Source: Paenibacillus amylolyticus (GTDB lineage Bacteria > Bacillota > Bacilli > Paenibacillales > Paenibacillaceae). From it: a DNA stretch of 49,901 nt. Shown here one piece after another: positions 22,230-30,953 of the stretch. Each line of letters begins with the position of its first letter. Positions within the stretch are counted from its first letter, which is position 1. The stretch covers positions 1 through 49,901 of the forward strand of contig NZ_RIAS01000025.1 in assembly GCF_003719335.1 (NCBI RefSeq). The letters run 5' to 3'. The notes below the pieces were generated by a model. That model saw only the letters and a list, made by a program, of their open reading frames with translations. It searched no databases and had not been told where the DNA came from. Made by a program: the position numbers and the translations under genes.

Positions 22230-22584
22230 TCAACAATGAAAATAGAATAAAAAAACTGAACCATGTATGTCGTTTTGTTAAATAGTCACTTCTAGGCTGA
22301 CATCTCAGCCGTACAACTGTGATGTCAAACATGAGCCCCGCGATTCATTGTCGCGGGGCTTCTCCATAAGGTGCTGCATCCAACTATAGCAGCACCCCAC
22401 TCTTACGCGGCTTACCCGTCCACAGCCGCGCCATGCTTCACCTTTTACAAGAATATTGACGCAAGCGTAACTGGACTTTCTGAATTGACAAGATAGAGAA
22501 GAAATGTCATGTTTTTAATACGAACTATGATTAGATGCTGGCCCTGAATGATTGATACATATCGAATCTGAGGAGTGATGGTGG
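22230..22584. other. Gap without genes; terminator at 22335-22359
   Basis: Nothing coding is seen. GCCCCGCGA (22335-22343) pairs with TCGCGGGGC (22351-22359), followed by TTCTCC. Downstream, genes are somewhat GC-richer, so this gap may mark the right edge of the cassette-derived region. Confidence 0.55.
22335..22363 (+). terminator. Strong GC-rich terminator hairpin
   Basis: A 9-bp perfect stem (GCCCCGCGA/TCGCGGGGC) with a 7-base loop ATTCATTG-like and a short T-rich tail. Confidence 0.6.
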
Positions 22585-23241
22585 TTGGATATTAAAAATC
22601 AAAACGGTGATTTTCTTGGTAAAATTCAAATTGAATCGTTGGATAGCGAAGATGGTATGGACCAGATCATAGGCAATCTGAGACCTGGTGACGGGAAAGC
22701 CATATATATTGCCGACGCCAAAGAGAATTCATTCACGCAACAGACGAATTATGCAGCCGTTGAATGGGAGAATGGCCTGGAGCAGTTAAAAGAAAATTTA
22801 ACTTCGTGGAAACCTAGATTTCCGGCTCAGGTTGAGCACAATTCCATTCAGGTCTACTATGGATTCGATAATCTGACACCGGATGAGATTGAAGCGATGG
22901 CGGAAGAAAGTAAAATGACAGGAAAGAATGTGATCGTCCGCGATCTGAAACCGAACAATAAGCTTGTAGGTGTGAGCATCACCTATGGAGGAGAGAAGTC
23001 GTTTACACTCCGGATTTTCGGAACTACCAAAAGTCGAATTGGGTTGTCTGAATCTGAGTTGGCTCAGGTGAGAACATTACATGTACGAGGTGTAGAGGCC
23101 TTTTATTTTACAAACCATGGTACAGACCGCTTGATTTGGATTGAAGAAGGAAGTAGTGGAAAGGCGCTACAATATGAACTATTTGGCAAGCCAATGCCTG
23201 CCGATATCCTTATTAACATAGCAGAATCAATGACTACGTAG
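22585..23241 (+). CDS. DUF4367-like protein, N-terminal part possibly missing
   Basis: 218 residues from TTG 22585 (GAGGAGTGATGG upstream). The C-terminal half, with VRGVEAFYFTNHGTDRLIWI and PADILINIAESM, has the DUF4367 pattern found at the C-terminus of sporulation- and anti-sigma-type membrane proteins. Here there is no membrane helix or signal, so it may be cytoplasmic or a truncated gene. Alternative: an independent family with the same fold. Confidence 0.6.
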   Translation: MDIKNQNGDFLGKIQIESLDSEDGMDQIIGNLRPGDGKAIYIADAKENSFTQQTNYAAVEWENGLEQLKENLTSWKPRFPAQVEHNSIQVYYGFDNLTPDEIEAMAEESKMTGKNVIVRDLKPNNKLVGVSITYGGEKSFTLRIFGTTKSRIGLSESELAQVRTLHVRGVEAFYFTNHGTDRLIWIEEGSSGKALQYELFGKPMPADILINIAESMTT

Positions 23242-23259
23242 AACGGGAGAATCGAGAGT

Positions 23260-23659
23260 ATGGATGATTTCACGAAAAGACGCATACAAAAAATAATGAA
23301 CAGCTACACTGAAAATGCTATACCTAAGCAGAACCAAACAGGCGAATAAGCTGTTAGCCATTTTTAAAAAGAATCTGGAAGCATATATGGCTTTTGAGGG
23401 CATTCCCCAGGAATGGGCACAGTATTATCTGGACCAATGTAACGACCGCTTGATTACCAAAACGGACAGTCGAAGTGTAATCGGGAGCATGAACGAAATC
23501 ATATTTGTGATGAAGGCTCTTGAAGGAAATGACAATGATTTTAGAGATGAGAATGCACGACACAAATTTAACAATCGCGGCATTTACAAGCCAATTGATT
23601 ATCATGAGCCGATCAAGGTGTTTGTTAAGGAGCTACAGATGAGGTTTGAGGCGAGGTGA
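23260..23659 (+). pseudogene. Fused remnants of a DUF3024-like and a DUF6933-like gene
   Basis: ATG 23260 opens MDDFTKRRIQKIMNSYTENA then IPKQNQ, the start of a DUF3024 protein, and stops at 23349. In another frame from 23315, KNLEAYMAFEGIPQEWAQYY and ITKTDSRSVIGSMNEI match the C-terminal part of DUF6933-type proteins (family name from memory). The junction is near 23335. A deletion seems to have joined the two genes out of frame. Neither is complete. Confidence 0.5.
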
Positions 23660-23663
23660 AAGG

Positions 23664-24040
23664 ATGGGTGTTGGTCAAAAATATAAACGCAAAATCATGC
23701 GATCTAATCGATTATTCTATTGGTATGTAAAGCCGGATCTGGACGATGAAGGGATCATTAAGTTACATATCGTTTCTGAGGATAAAAAGCTTATCGTAAC
23801 CTATGAGGTGGGACAATGCAGTAGAGGCCATAAGGAGTTTCCCCATGTTAGTCATCATCGGCAAGGAATTCGAGGGCTGGACAGCAGAGTATGTTGGTCA
23901 CAGAAGAGCACTAACACCAATATGGAACGATGAAATTGTCGCTCCAAGGCTGATTGGACAGATCATCGACTGGTGTTTACTGAAAGATAAAGAGATCAGA
24001 GAGATGAACTGGAAAGGTGAAATTATTGCATTAGGAGGGT
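23664..24040 (+). pseudogene. Unknown conserved gene with a frameshift near 23.82 kb
   Basis: ATG 23664 (after GAGGTGAAAGG) gives GQKYKRKIMRSNRLFYWYVK and IVSEDKKLIVTYEVGQ; in the next frame MLVIIGKEFEGWTAEYVGHR and IVAPRLIGQIIDWCLL follow. Both halves belong to one Paenibacillus-type small protein that I recognise only as hypothetical. The frame changes between about 23815 and 23845. Confidence 0.55.
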
Positions 24041-24043
24041 GTC

Positions 24044-24523
24044 ATGGATATTGTAACCAAACAGCTGAAGCTGGAAGAGCTTAGTGATTTGAAATATGAA
24101 GTGCATATTGGAGACTCCAAGGCAGTAAGTTATTGCAAGACGATGATTTTAAAGTTCGTGGGTGAATATGGTTATGGTTCTGGGGGGAATTCAGATGCCA
24201 TCTATATGTGTGCAATAGGGAAAGCGGTTTTGGAAGCCTGGGAACCAGCGGGTTTGATCCTTGATTTCAGTGAACTGTCCTATGAATGGGGAGATCAACT
24301 CGAAAATGTTTTCTATATTGGTGAGGATCAGTATCGTAACATTCCTTTTCCAGTAGCACTTATTGTAGGCGACCACTCGGAAGAAGCGATCAGAACGTTG
24401 ATATTGGGTGTATACAGTGATCAGACCACCGAGGACATTGACTGGCTACATCGTGATCTGAACAGCGCGTGGATGTTCATTGAGGAGAAATTGACGGAGT
24501 ATGATCGAGATAAACGATTGTGA
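24044..24523 (+). CDS. Unknown soluble protein
   Basis: 159 residues, acidic alpha/beta protein: AVSYCKTMILKFVGEYG, AIGKAVLEAWEPAGLILDFS, RNIPFPVALIVGDHSEEAI. The pattern resembles SpoIIAA/STAS-like or other small binding folds, without a firm match. AGGAGGGTG at 24033-24041 supports ATG 24044. Confidence 0.68.
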   Translation: MDIVTKQLKLEELSDLKYEVHIGDSKAVSYCKTMILKFVGEYGYGSGGNSDAIYMCAIGKAVLEAWEPAGLILDFSELSYEWGDQLENVFYIGEDQYRNIPFPVALIVGDHSEEAIRTLILGVYSDQTTEDIDWLHRDLNSAWMFIEEKLTEYDRDKRL

Positions 24524-24564
24524 AATCTGTCGTGATAACCAGTTGTAAATAAATCCTAATGAAA

Positions 24565-24584
24565 CAGCCCCAATGTCGGGGCTG
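24565..24584. terminator. Two-way terminator between convergent genes
   Basis: CAGCCCC (24565-24571) pairs with GGGGCTG (24578-24584). It lies between the stops of the plus-strand gene (24523) and the minus-strand gene (24589). Confidence 0.6.
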
Positions 24585-24588
24585 ACTC

Positions 24589-25194
24589 CTAGTCCGGATT
24601 GTATTTCTTCATAACGGCATCCCGAAAGATCTGGTAATCGGATAATTGTTGTGATGTGGAGGATTCAGGTAAGCTATATTGGCTTACGCCTTCCAAGCTG
24701 AATTTTCCCAAGTTATCATTAATCAAACCGTAATCTCCATAGGAGTTTCTTAGCAAAAAAAGCACACTTGGTTCACTCTTCTGCAGTTCTACATAATCAT
24801 TTGCCGTGTACTTGACATTCCCATCCAGGCTGACAGGTTCGATGACTGTCAATTCGGTTAGATCTGAAGGGAAATCCTCAGGTTTCTTTAGTATTTTCGT
24901 AATCTTGATGTTGGCGTTGGTGTGGAAAGATTGCATGGTTCCATCATCAAATGCAGTTATCACATGCTCACGATCCGCAAACCCGTCTGTTGCATAACCA
25001 ATCACGATTAATTCAGCAAACGCATCCAGCTTTTCCACTTCACTGAAGGTGATGGAGTTGGCAGGTAGATTGACTACGGTATAAACGCTTTTCTCCGGTT
25101 TGGATTGAACATTCATATATGTGATGATCGATACAGTGACGACGAATATGCATAAAGCGAATATCAGAACAGATCTCTTTTGGAATGAAAACAT
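24589..25194 (-). CDS. Membrane-anchored extracellular protein, unknown function
   Basis: 201 residues. One N-terminal hydrophobic segment (residues 9-27) looks like an uncleaved signal anchor. The outer domain contains LDAFAELIVIGYATDGF, ITKILKKPEDFPSDLTELTV and SVLFLLRNSYGDYGLIND, a beta-rich pattern common in Bacillales hypothetical lipoprotein-like domains. AGAGGAT precedes the start. Only minus-strand gene in this region. Confidence 0.7.
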   Translation of the reverse strand: MFSFQKRSVLIFALCIFVVTVSIITYMNVQSKPEKSVYTVVNLPANSITFSEVEKLDAFAELIVIGYATDGFADREHVITAFDDGTMQSFHTNANIKITKILKKPEDFPSDLTELTVIEPVSLDGNVKYTANDYVELQKSEPSVLFLLRNSYGDYGLINDNLGKFSLEGVSQYSLPESSTSQQLSDYQIFRDAVMKKYNPD

Positions 25195-25328
25195 TAGCTT
25201 ATCCTCTCTTAGATATTGCTTTTCTTCACTTCTACTATCACATAAATGAGAATTCTTGTAAATTATCTATATGAGTAAGAAGCGATAGTTAAAAGGATTT
25301 AGGAGTAGGAACCGAAGGAGAGAAGCCT

Positions 25329-25895
25329 ATGAAAACGATCATTTATATGGTTAGGCATGCCGAGTCTCCGTACAATGAAGGAACGGAAAGAACAAGAGAA
25401 CTTACCTTGAACGGTAAGGCGAATGCAATCAAAGTAACAGAGATATTAAAGGGAAAAGGGATACATACCATTATTTCAAGTCCGTATGCCAGGGCTGTTC
25501 TAACTTTGGAGGGGCTGGCAACGGCTTTAGGATTAGATATGCAGCTCATGGAGGATCTGCGAGAAAGGCATTTTTCAGATGAGGTTGTTGCGGATGAGGA
25601 TTTTAGCGCTATTACGGAAAGAATGTTTGCTGACCCTGAATATGCATTGCCCGGAGGCGAGTCTAACAAGGTGTGCCAGCATAGAGCTGTGAGTGTATTG
25701 AAACAGATTTTAGAAGAGTATTCTGGGAAAAAAGTAGCGATCGGCACACACGGACATGTCATGACGTTAATGATAAATGCCTTTGATCCAACGTACGGAG
25801 TGGATTTTATCAATCAGATCAGCAAACCGGATATCTATCAATTACAATTTGACGGGATGAGACTAGAGAAAGTAACTAGACTGTGGGAAGAATAG
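25329..25895 (+). CDS. Histidine phosphatase (phosphoglycerate mutase-like)
   Basis: 188 residues. The catalytic RHG-type motif is VRHAES near the N-terminus (His10), the second arginine lies in SSPYARAVLT, and the second histidine in GTHGHVMTLM. EDLRERHFSD supplies the acid. Members remove phosphate from sugars, nucleotides or proteins; substrate unknown. GAAGGAGAG precedes the ATG by 7 bases. Confidence 0.88.
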   Translation: MKTIIYMVRHAESPYNEGTERTRELTLNGKANAIKVTEILKGKGIHTIISSPYARAVLTLEGLATALGLDMQLMEDLRERHFSDEVVADEDFSAITERMFADPEYALPGGESNKVCQHRAVSVLKQILEEYSGKKVAIGTHGHVMTLMINAFDPTYGVDFINQISKPDIYQLQFDGMRLEKVTRLWEE

Positions 25896-25907
25896 GAGAT
25901 GATCCGA

Positions 25908-26177
25908 ATGACGCTACAAAACTTGTTTCAAGAAAAACCTACGAAACGATGGAATCATAGAATGATCGAAGACGGAGATGAACTTTTCACAGAAGAGAGA
26001 ATACGGATGTCGGAAAAAGTTGTGGTCACCTTCAATGAAATGAATGAAGCGCATGATTATTTTATTGAAACGATGGAACGTGAGGAACTGGCTGATTTTA
26101 TCGACAAGGCGGCTAAATTGGCTGGTTTGCACATCAAGGAGGATGAAGATATTACGGAAGAATGGAGAGAGTGGTAG
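25908..26177 (+). CDS. Unknown small acidic protein
   Basis: 89 residues, helical and acidic (EEWREW end). TAGGAG at 25892-25897 fits ATG 25908 better than ATG 25899. It follows the phosphatase by 12 bases, so co-transcribed. No family recognised. Confidence 0.65.
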   Translation: MTLQNLFQEKPTKRWNHRMIEDGDELFTEERIRMSEKVVVTFNEMNEAHDYFIETMEREELADFIDKAAKLAGLHIKEDEDITEEWREW

Positions 26178-26208
26178 GGTTGCTTAAAAAAGAGGGGAGA
26201 GAGTATGG

Positions 26209-26934
26209 ATGGATCAGCAGGAATATGGTCGTTATTTACTAGCAATGGGCGGAGAAGAGTTTGAGCCGGAAGAAGAAGAACAGGTGAGCGAGGAACATCT
26301 TTATGGTTTTTTTCAATGGTTTATGCCAGTGGGAGCGGGTGTTGAAAGAGTGTTTGAGCCAATTCCAAGTGGCGATCGTTTTCTGGACCGAATACGTCCA
26401 ATCTATGAGATGCTGAATCCCGAGGATTTCACCGGAGAATATGTACCAGGCTATTTCAACGGTGGACAAGGGACTGCTTCAGAGGAAATGTTGCGAAGAC
26501 TGGGCGAAGATCTGATCAAAGGATTAAAAAGTCTGTTCTCTATCGTACCAGAAGATGATGAAGCAGCGGAGATCGCTAAGGAAGCGTTACAAGACTTGGC
26601 TTGTGTGAAGGAAGTCGTTGTGTTACCACAGGGTGAACTAGGCAAGTTAGAGCAGAGGGCTATTCAAGGTACGAATGAGGAAGATAGTGATGCAGTATAT
26701 GAAGCACTAGGAGACCTCCTTCGCTCGCGCAGTGACTACGATGAAGCGATTGAAATTCTGAGTGAAGCCTACTATTCTATCGCTTGTGATTATTGGGTCG
26801 CCTATTATTTACAATGGCCTCGTTATAAAGGTCTGCAGGAAGCAGAAAATTGTCTTTATCCATACTTTGAGCTGTACCGTTATGGGTATAATCTTCATTG
26901 GACTAAGACAACATTATTCATTGGCAAGCGTTAA
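26209..26934 (+). CDS. Unknown acidic helical protein, possibly TPR-like
   Basis: 241 residues. An acidic N-terminus (EEFEPEEEEQVSEEH), then a helical region where DAVYEALGDLLRSRSDYDEA and IEILSEAYYSIACDYWVAYY look like TPR-type helix pairs. No signal peptide. GAGGGGAGAGAG lies upstream. Function unknown; the setting among small orphan genes gives no clue. Confidence 0.68.
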   Translation: MDQQEYGRYLLAMGGEEFEPEEEEQVSEEHLYGFFQWFMPVGAGVERVFEPIPSGDRFLDRIRPIYEMLNPEDFTGEYVPGYFNGGQGTASEEMLRRLGEDLIKGLKSLFSIVPEDDEAAEIAKEALQDLACVKEVVVLPQGELGKLEQRAIQGTNEEDSDAVYEALGDLLRSRSDYDEAIEILSEAYYSIACDYWVAYYLQWPRYKGLQEAENCLYPYFELYRYGYNLHWTKTTLFIGKR

Positions 26935-26965
26935 TCCTATTAGAGCGTATAGAAGGAGTATGTTT

Positions 26966-27505
26966 ATGAAAATAGAACCAACGAAAGAGTTTGCTTGTAT
27001 GATGAGTATTATGCTGGAGAGTAAATTAATCTGGTACAAGCACTTTCACCTGTTTTGTGATGACATTATCCTGGCATACGAGAAGCCGCCATATTGGATC
27101 ATTGAATTAGCAGCAGCGAGATATCAAGGAGACACTATTCAGATCGTTAACAGATATATTCACTCCGAACCTTTTATCGATGATTATCTTAACTCACTAC
27201 ACGATCATTACATCGCTTGTTTGTATATGAAGTATGATAGAAGAGAAATATCCTGGGCCAGTTTTTTGCTGGGTTCCGGTCAGTATGCTGACCATTACCA
27301 AGCAGTGAAAGTGGAGTGCGAATATGTATATAAAATGTTAAATGAATATGAGGCTGAAGAGTTCGATATGGAGCTTGAGCACAAACAAAGTGAAGAGATT
27401 CGGGAAACATTTCGGAATGAGATCATGGAAGTGCAGAATATCTATGATGTGTTTAGGGTGTATTTTAAACAATATATAAAAAAGGAAAGAGAAGCACCCA
27501 TGTAA
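26966..27505 (+). CDS. Unknown soluble protein
   Basis: 179 residues, helical. WYKHFHLFCDDIILAYEKPP, YWIIELAAARYQGD and ISWASFLLGSGQYADHYQAV are the most conserved-looking parts. AAGGAG (26953-26958) gives ATG 26966; the open frame upstream overlaps the preceding gene. No family recognised. Confidence 0.65.
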   Translation: MKIEPTKEFACMMSIMLESKLIWYKHFHLFCDDIILAYEKPPYWIIELAAARYQGDTIQIVNRYIHSEPFIDDYLNSLHDHYIACLYMKYDRREISWASFLLGSGQYADHYQAVKVECEYVYKMLNEYEAEEFDMELEHKQSEEIRETFRNEIMEVQNIYDVFRVYFKQYIKKEREAPM

Positions 27506-27526
27506 AGGGAAGGAAAATGATGCCTG

Positions 27527-28405
27527 ATGGAGCGATATAAATCATTTCAAGGAAGACAGCTCATCTACCAGTCGTATGACAAGTTGCTGCAATCGTATGA
27601 TGTTCATGTCGAAGAGGAGTATATCGAAACGAGCTTTGGACAGACACATGTAATTACTGCCGGAGATTCGCAGAATCCATCCTTGTTACTTTTGCATGGC
27701 ACTGCGGATAATGCGGCAATGATGTGGGTGTACAACATGAACGAGCTATCCAGGAAGTTCTATGTCATAGCTGTTGATTCAATTGGAGGATCGGGGAAAA
27801 GTGAGCCGAACGCCGACTATTTCAAACGTTTTGATCAGGTGAAATGGATGGATGACATCATGGATGCCTTTCAGCTCCACGATTCGTATATTTGCGGCGT
27901 GTCTTATGGTGCATATCTATCCTATTTCTACACATTAAAAAGACCTGAGAGAATCCGAAAAGCGATGTGCCTGGCAGGCAGAATTCCATCGAGTACGTTT
28001 GAAGTGATGTCTAAAATGATGAAAGCCTTTATGCCTGAAGCGTTGTTCCCATCGGAAAAGAATTGTGAGAAGCTGCTTCGAAAATTATGCGGCCCTAACT
28101 ATGCGGTCTTTGCCGAGAATGAAGAATTGATGCGACACTGGTATTATTTGCTGAAATATTTCAACAACAAGTCTATGATGAAACACCGGATTCAATTTGT
28201 TGATGATGTGGAACTTGCTACACTGGTAGGAAAGGCCAAGTTTCTGATCGGCGAACATGACATCCTCTCTAACTATCCAAAAGCAATACATAAGCTACAG
28301 CGCAACCAGTTGAATTATGAGATCATTCGAGAAGCAGGTCATGCGATTAACCACGAGCAAGCGGATCTGGTAAGCCAGAAAATAATTGAATTCTGGAATG
28401 AATAA
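27527..28405 (+). CDS. Alpha/beta-fold hydrolase
   Basis: 292 residues. LLLLHGTADNAAMM forms the oxyanion-hole region, the nucleophile elbow is CGVSYGAYLS (Ser in GxSxG), the acid is in LIGEHDILSNYP and the histidine in EAGHAINHEQADLV. Similar to Bacillus YbfK/YtxM-type carboxylesterases. Cytoplasmic; substrate unknown. AAGGGAAGGA lies upstream. Confidence 0.87.
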   Translation: MERYKSFQGRQLIYQSYDKLLQSYDVHVEEEYIETSFGQTHVITAGDSQNPSLLLLHGTADNAAMMWVYNMNELSRKFYVIAVDSIGGSGKSEPNADYFKRFDQVKWMDDIMDAFQLHDSYICGVSYGAYLSYFYTLKRPERIRKAMCLAGRIPSSTFEVMSKMMKAFMPEALFPSEKNCEKLLRKLCGPNYAVFAENEELMRHWYYLLKYFNNKSMMKHRIQFVDDVELATLVGKAKFLIGEHDILSNYPKAIHKLQRNQLNYEIIREAGHAINHEQADLVSQKIIEFWNE

Positions 28406-28439
28406 TGGCAGTGAAGCAGCAATACAAAGGAGAGAGTAC

Positions 28440-29126
28440 ATGAAGCTTTTTCATGGAAAAGAAACCATCGTTCAACAGGCGATGCCTGCGATGCCGTCTA
28501 TTTGTACACCTCTGGGCACCCTTGAGTTCTCACTTTCGATCTCGAACCAATCCTATCTTGCAACAGATTATGCAGGGCTCACCAGCGGTGGATGGTTGTA
28601 TAAGTATTACTACGACTCATGGGACTGCGAACTCGCAATTTGTAGAGTGGATGTAGAACTTGCTTGCGATCAGGCAGTAGATGAATGTTGGGGAGCTGTA
28701 TTCCGAATCAAACCGAATGGTGGGCACCGGATTGATGAGTGCAACTTCACGGCCTCGTGGAAAGAGGGATATAACTGGACAAGCTGTGGATCGGATACTG
28801 GAGAAGGACTCGAAGCGATTGAATATAAAAATCAAACTGATCAGTTACATATCGGTACACAAGACGGAACGCTGTTAATGATGAGGAGAAACCAAGGTGA
28901 TCGGATTCCGAAATCCTTTGGTAAAGGTATTGATGTTGAAGCACAGGGATACATCCTGAGTTCTGGAAAAGGGATTAATGTGCCCATGTCACAGATGGAA
29001 TCGGATGAAATATGTGAAATTCATGTTGTAATCGCTTGGAAGAAGTATGTAGAAGAAGACGTGTCTACCTGGCTCGCTGTGGATCAATTTTCAAAGGATA
29101 TATTAAAAGGAGAAGGGCTCAGATAG
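28440..29126 (+). CDS. Unknown beta-rich protein
   Basis: 228 residues with many aromatic residues and cysteines (YYYDSWDCELAICRVDVELA, CNFTASWKEGYNWTSCG). No signal peptide. The end (STWLAVDQFSKDILKGE) is helical. No family recognised. AAAGGAGAGAG at 28426 supports ATG 28440 rather than the upstream in-frame ATG within the hydrolase gene. Confidence 0.65.
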   Translation: MKLFHGKETIVQQAMPAMPSICTPLGTLEFSLSISNQSYLATDYAGLTSGGWLYKYYYDSWDCELAICRVDVELACDQAVDECWGAVFRIKPNGGHRIDECNFTASWKEGYNWTSCGSDTGEGLEAIEYKNQTDQLHIGTQDGTLLMMRRNQGDRIPKSFGKGIDVEAQGYILSSGKGINVPMSQMESDEICEIHVVIAWKKYVEEDVSTWLAVDQFSKDILKGEGLR

Positions 29127-29154
29127 GCAGTACAATTTTGTGGAGGTGATACAC

Positions 29155-29736
29155 ATGGAACGAGGACTCATTATCTTTTTAAACGGAACGTCAAGTTCAG
29201 GCAAGACAAGCATTGCGCTGGAAATGAAAAAGCAGGGAGAGATGCCGCTGCATCATCTGTCTGTAGATCAATTTTTTCAAAATTATGATCATTTTATTGA
29301 CACGACATATCCAGATATGAAGCCAACAAGGGAAGTGGAGCCGGGTGTGATGTCAGATATCCTTTTTGGCCCGATTGGCTCATTGTACTATGCAACAATC
29401 AAACTATTTTCGGAGTTGGGCCTGAATGTGATTGTGGATACGGTTATCAGCGATGACAAGTGGTTTAACGAATTTTATGATTTGCTTGCAGATTATCCGA
29501 TACTGTTTGTTGGTGTGCACTGCTCCAAAGAAGAACTCACCAGAAGAGAGCAGAGCAGGGGAGATCGTGAGATGGGACTTGCCCATTCCCAGTTCGATTA
29601 CATATATGCCTATGATGAGTATGATCTGGAAGTGAACACGGAAGAACTCAGTTCAGTTGCATGTGCGGAAAAGATACTAGGTTATATGAAGTCCGAGAAG
29701 AAGTACTCGGCATTTAAGAAGTTAAGTCGAAGATAA
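29155..29736 (+). CDS. Chloramphenicol phosphotransferase-like P-loop kinase
   Basis: 193 residues. Walker A is GTSSSGKTS (about 11-19), the catalytic region HLSVDQFF follows, VIVDTVISD is the second strand and the basic lid is EELTRREQSRGDREMGLAHS, followed by YDLEVNTEELSS. This order (GTSSSGKS, VD, RGDR-GLA, YDxEVDT) is that of the CPT family of Streptomyces venezuelae, which phosphorylates the chloramphenicol 3'-hydroxyl. Many homologs have unknown substrates. GGAGGTGA supports ATG 29155. Confidence 0.8.
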   Translation: MERGLIIFLNGTSSSGKTSIALEMKKQGEMPLHHLSVDQFFQNYDHFIDTTYPDMKPTREVEPGVMSDILFGPIGSLYYATIKLFSELGLNVIVDTVISDDKWFNEFYDLLADYPILFVGVHCSKEELTRREQSRGDREMGLAHSQFDYIYAYDEYDLEVNTEELSSVACAEKILGYMKSEKKYSAFKKLSRR

Positions 29737-29800
29737 CTAGAAGATAAGTGAAGGAGAAGGGGCGGCTATTTATAGTTTCATAAGGGTGTTGGACATGTTG

Positions 29801-29830
29801 AACCTAACGATTCTTCGTTAGGTTTTTTCT
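29801..29830 (+). terminator. Intrinsic terminator
   Basis: AACCTAACG (29801-29809) pairs with CGTTAGGTT (29816-29824), followed by TTTTTCTTG. It closes the accessory block before the sulfur operon. Confidence 0.82.
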
Positions 29831-29991
29831 TGTTTCTCCGAGATCATCGATAGATAACGATAACGATCAGGTTTAGCGTAAAAGTCGTCTGTGTTATTGA
29901 AAGTGGGCATTCTAGGTGCTGTTAAGTTGAGGTGTAATCGTACCCATCGAATATTTTATTTATATATAGAATTGTTCTATAAGTAAACCCG

Positions 29992-30021
29992 TTGACGATG
30001 TTCCTGTTGGAATGCTATTTT
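29992..30021 (+). promoter_or_regulatory. Candidate promoter of the sulfur-compound transport operon
   Basis: TTGACG (29992-29997), an 18-base spacer and TATTTT (30016-30021). Downstream AATTCCTA and TAAGAATT form a loose dyad where a CymR- or CysL-like regulator could bind, which is only a guess. The rest of the 29737-30098 gap holds nothing coding. Confidence 0.5.
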
Positions 30022-30098
30022 TAGATCAATTAATTCCTAGTTAACATGTAAGAATTAGTGGTTTAAAAATAATGGCACACATAACGGGGGAGAAAAAC

Positions 30099-30926
30099 AT
30101 GAAAAAATGGTCTGTTCTAACACTTACAACTGCAATCGTATTGGCGCTCACAGGGTGCAGTACCGGGGGAGACACGAAGACGGCATCGGGAGCTGGTGGA
30201 GCGAACGAACCAACCAAGATTATTGTGGGAACAGGCACGCAATTTCCGAATGTCGCTTTTATTGACGAAAATAACAAACTGACGGGATATGATGTAGAAC
30301 TCGTCAGAGAAATTGATAAACGGCTGGATGATTACGAGTTTGATCTGCAGACGATGGAGTTCACGAACTTGTTGCTCAGCCTCGAAACGAACAAGATTGA
30401 CATGGTCGCGCATCAGATGGAGAAAAACCCGGAGCGCGAACAGAAATATTTATTCAACAAAGAAGCGTATTCCCACTGGAAGAACAAAATCGCGGTTCTC
30501 AAAGATGATAATACCATTCATTCCATTGATGATCTGAAAGGCAAAAAAGTGATGACGACAGCAACCAGCGCACAAGCTATCTTGCTGGAAAACTACAACA
30601 AGCAGAATAACAACGCACTTGATATTGTGTATTCAAGCGGTGTAGCTAACGATTCCATCGCACAGCTCAAAGCTGGACGGGTTGCAGCATTTGTAGCGGC
30701 GGACTTTACGCTTCCACTCATTGATCCGAACGGCGAGCTGAAACTGGTAGGTCCACCACTCAGTGAATCGGACACCCTGTTTATGTTCCGCAAGGATGAT
30801 CCTGAGGAGCAAAAGCTCGCGGATCGCATCGATGAAGCGCTGAAGGAAATCAAGGCAGACGGCACATTGAAGAAACTGAGTGAGCAGTGGCTTGGCTTTG
30901 ACGCTACGCAATCGGAAACGAAATAA
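30099..30926 (+). CDS. Amino-acid (cystine-type) ABC transporter binding lipoprotein
   Basis: 275 residues. Signal peptide with lipobox LTGC (Cys19), then a family-3 solute-binding domain: KIIVGTGTQFPNVAFIDENN, KLTGYDVELVREI, NLLLSLETNKIDMVAHQM, IHSIDDLKGKKVMTTATSAQ. It captures the substrate outside the membrane for the permeases next door. Order binding protein-permease-permease-ATPase-monooxygenase matches the B. subtilis tcyJKLMN-ytmO part of the ytmI operon, with one binding protein instead of two. GGGGGAG at 30086 supports ATG 30099. Confidence 0.9.
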   Translation: MKKWSVLTLTTAIVLALTGCSTGGDTKTASGAGGANEPTKIIVGTGTQFPNVAFIDENNKLTGYDVELVREIDKRLDDYEFDLQTMEFTNLLLSLETNKIDMVAHQMEKNPEREQKYLFNKEAYSHWKNKIAVLKDDNTIHSIDDLKGKKVMTTATSAQAILLENYNKQNNNALDIVYSSGVANDSIAQLKAGRVAAFVAADFTLPLIDPNGELKLVGPPLSESDTLFMFRKDDPEEQKLADRIDEALKEIKADGTLKKLSEQWLGFDATQSETK

Positions 30927-30953
30927 CACGTAGAAGAAAGGCAGGTTGCAGCG

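Noticed and set aside
24806..24997. Short ORFs opposite real genes at many places
   Set aside because: Shadow frames without ribosome sites or protein-like patterns.
30030..30060. CymR operator upstream of the transport operon
   Set aside because: Only a loose AATTC/GAATT dyad is present, too weak to call.
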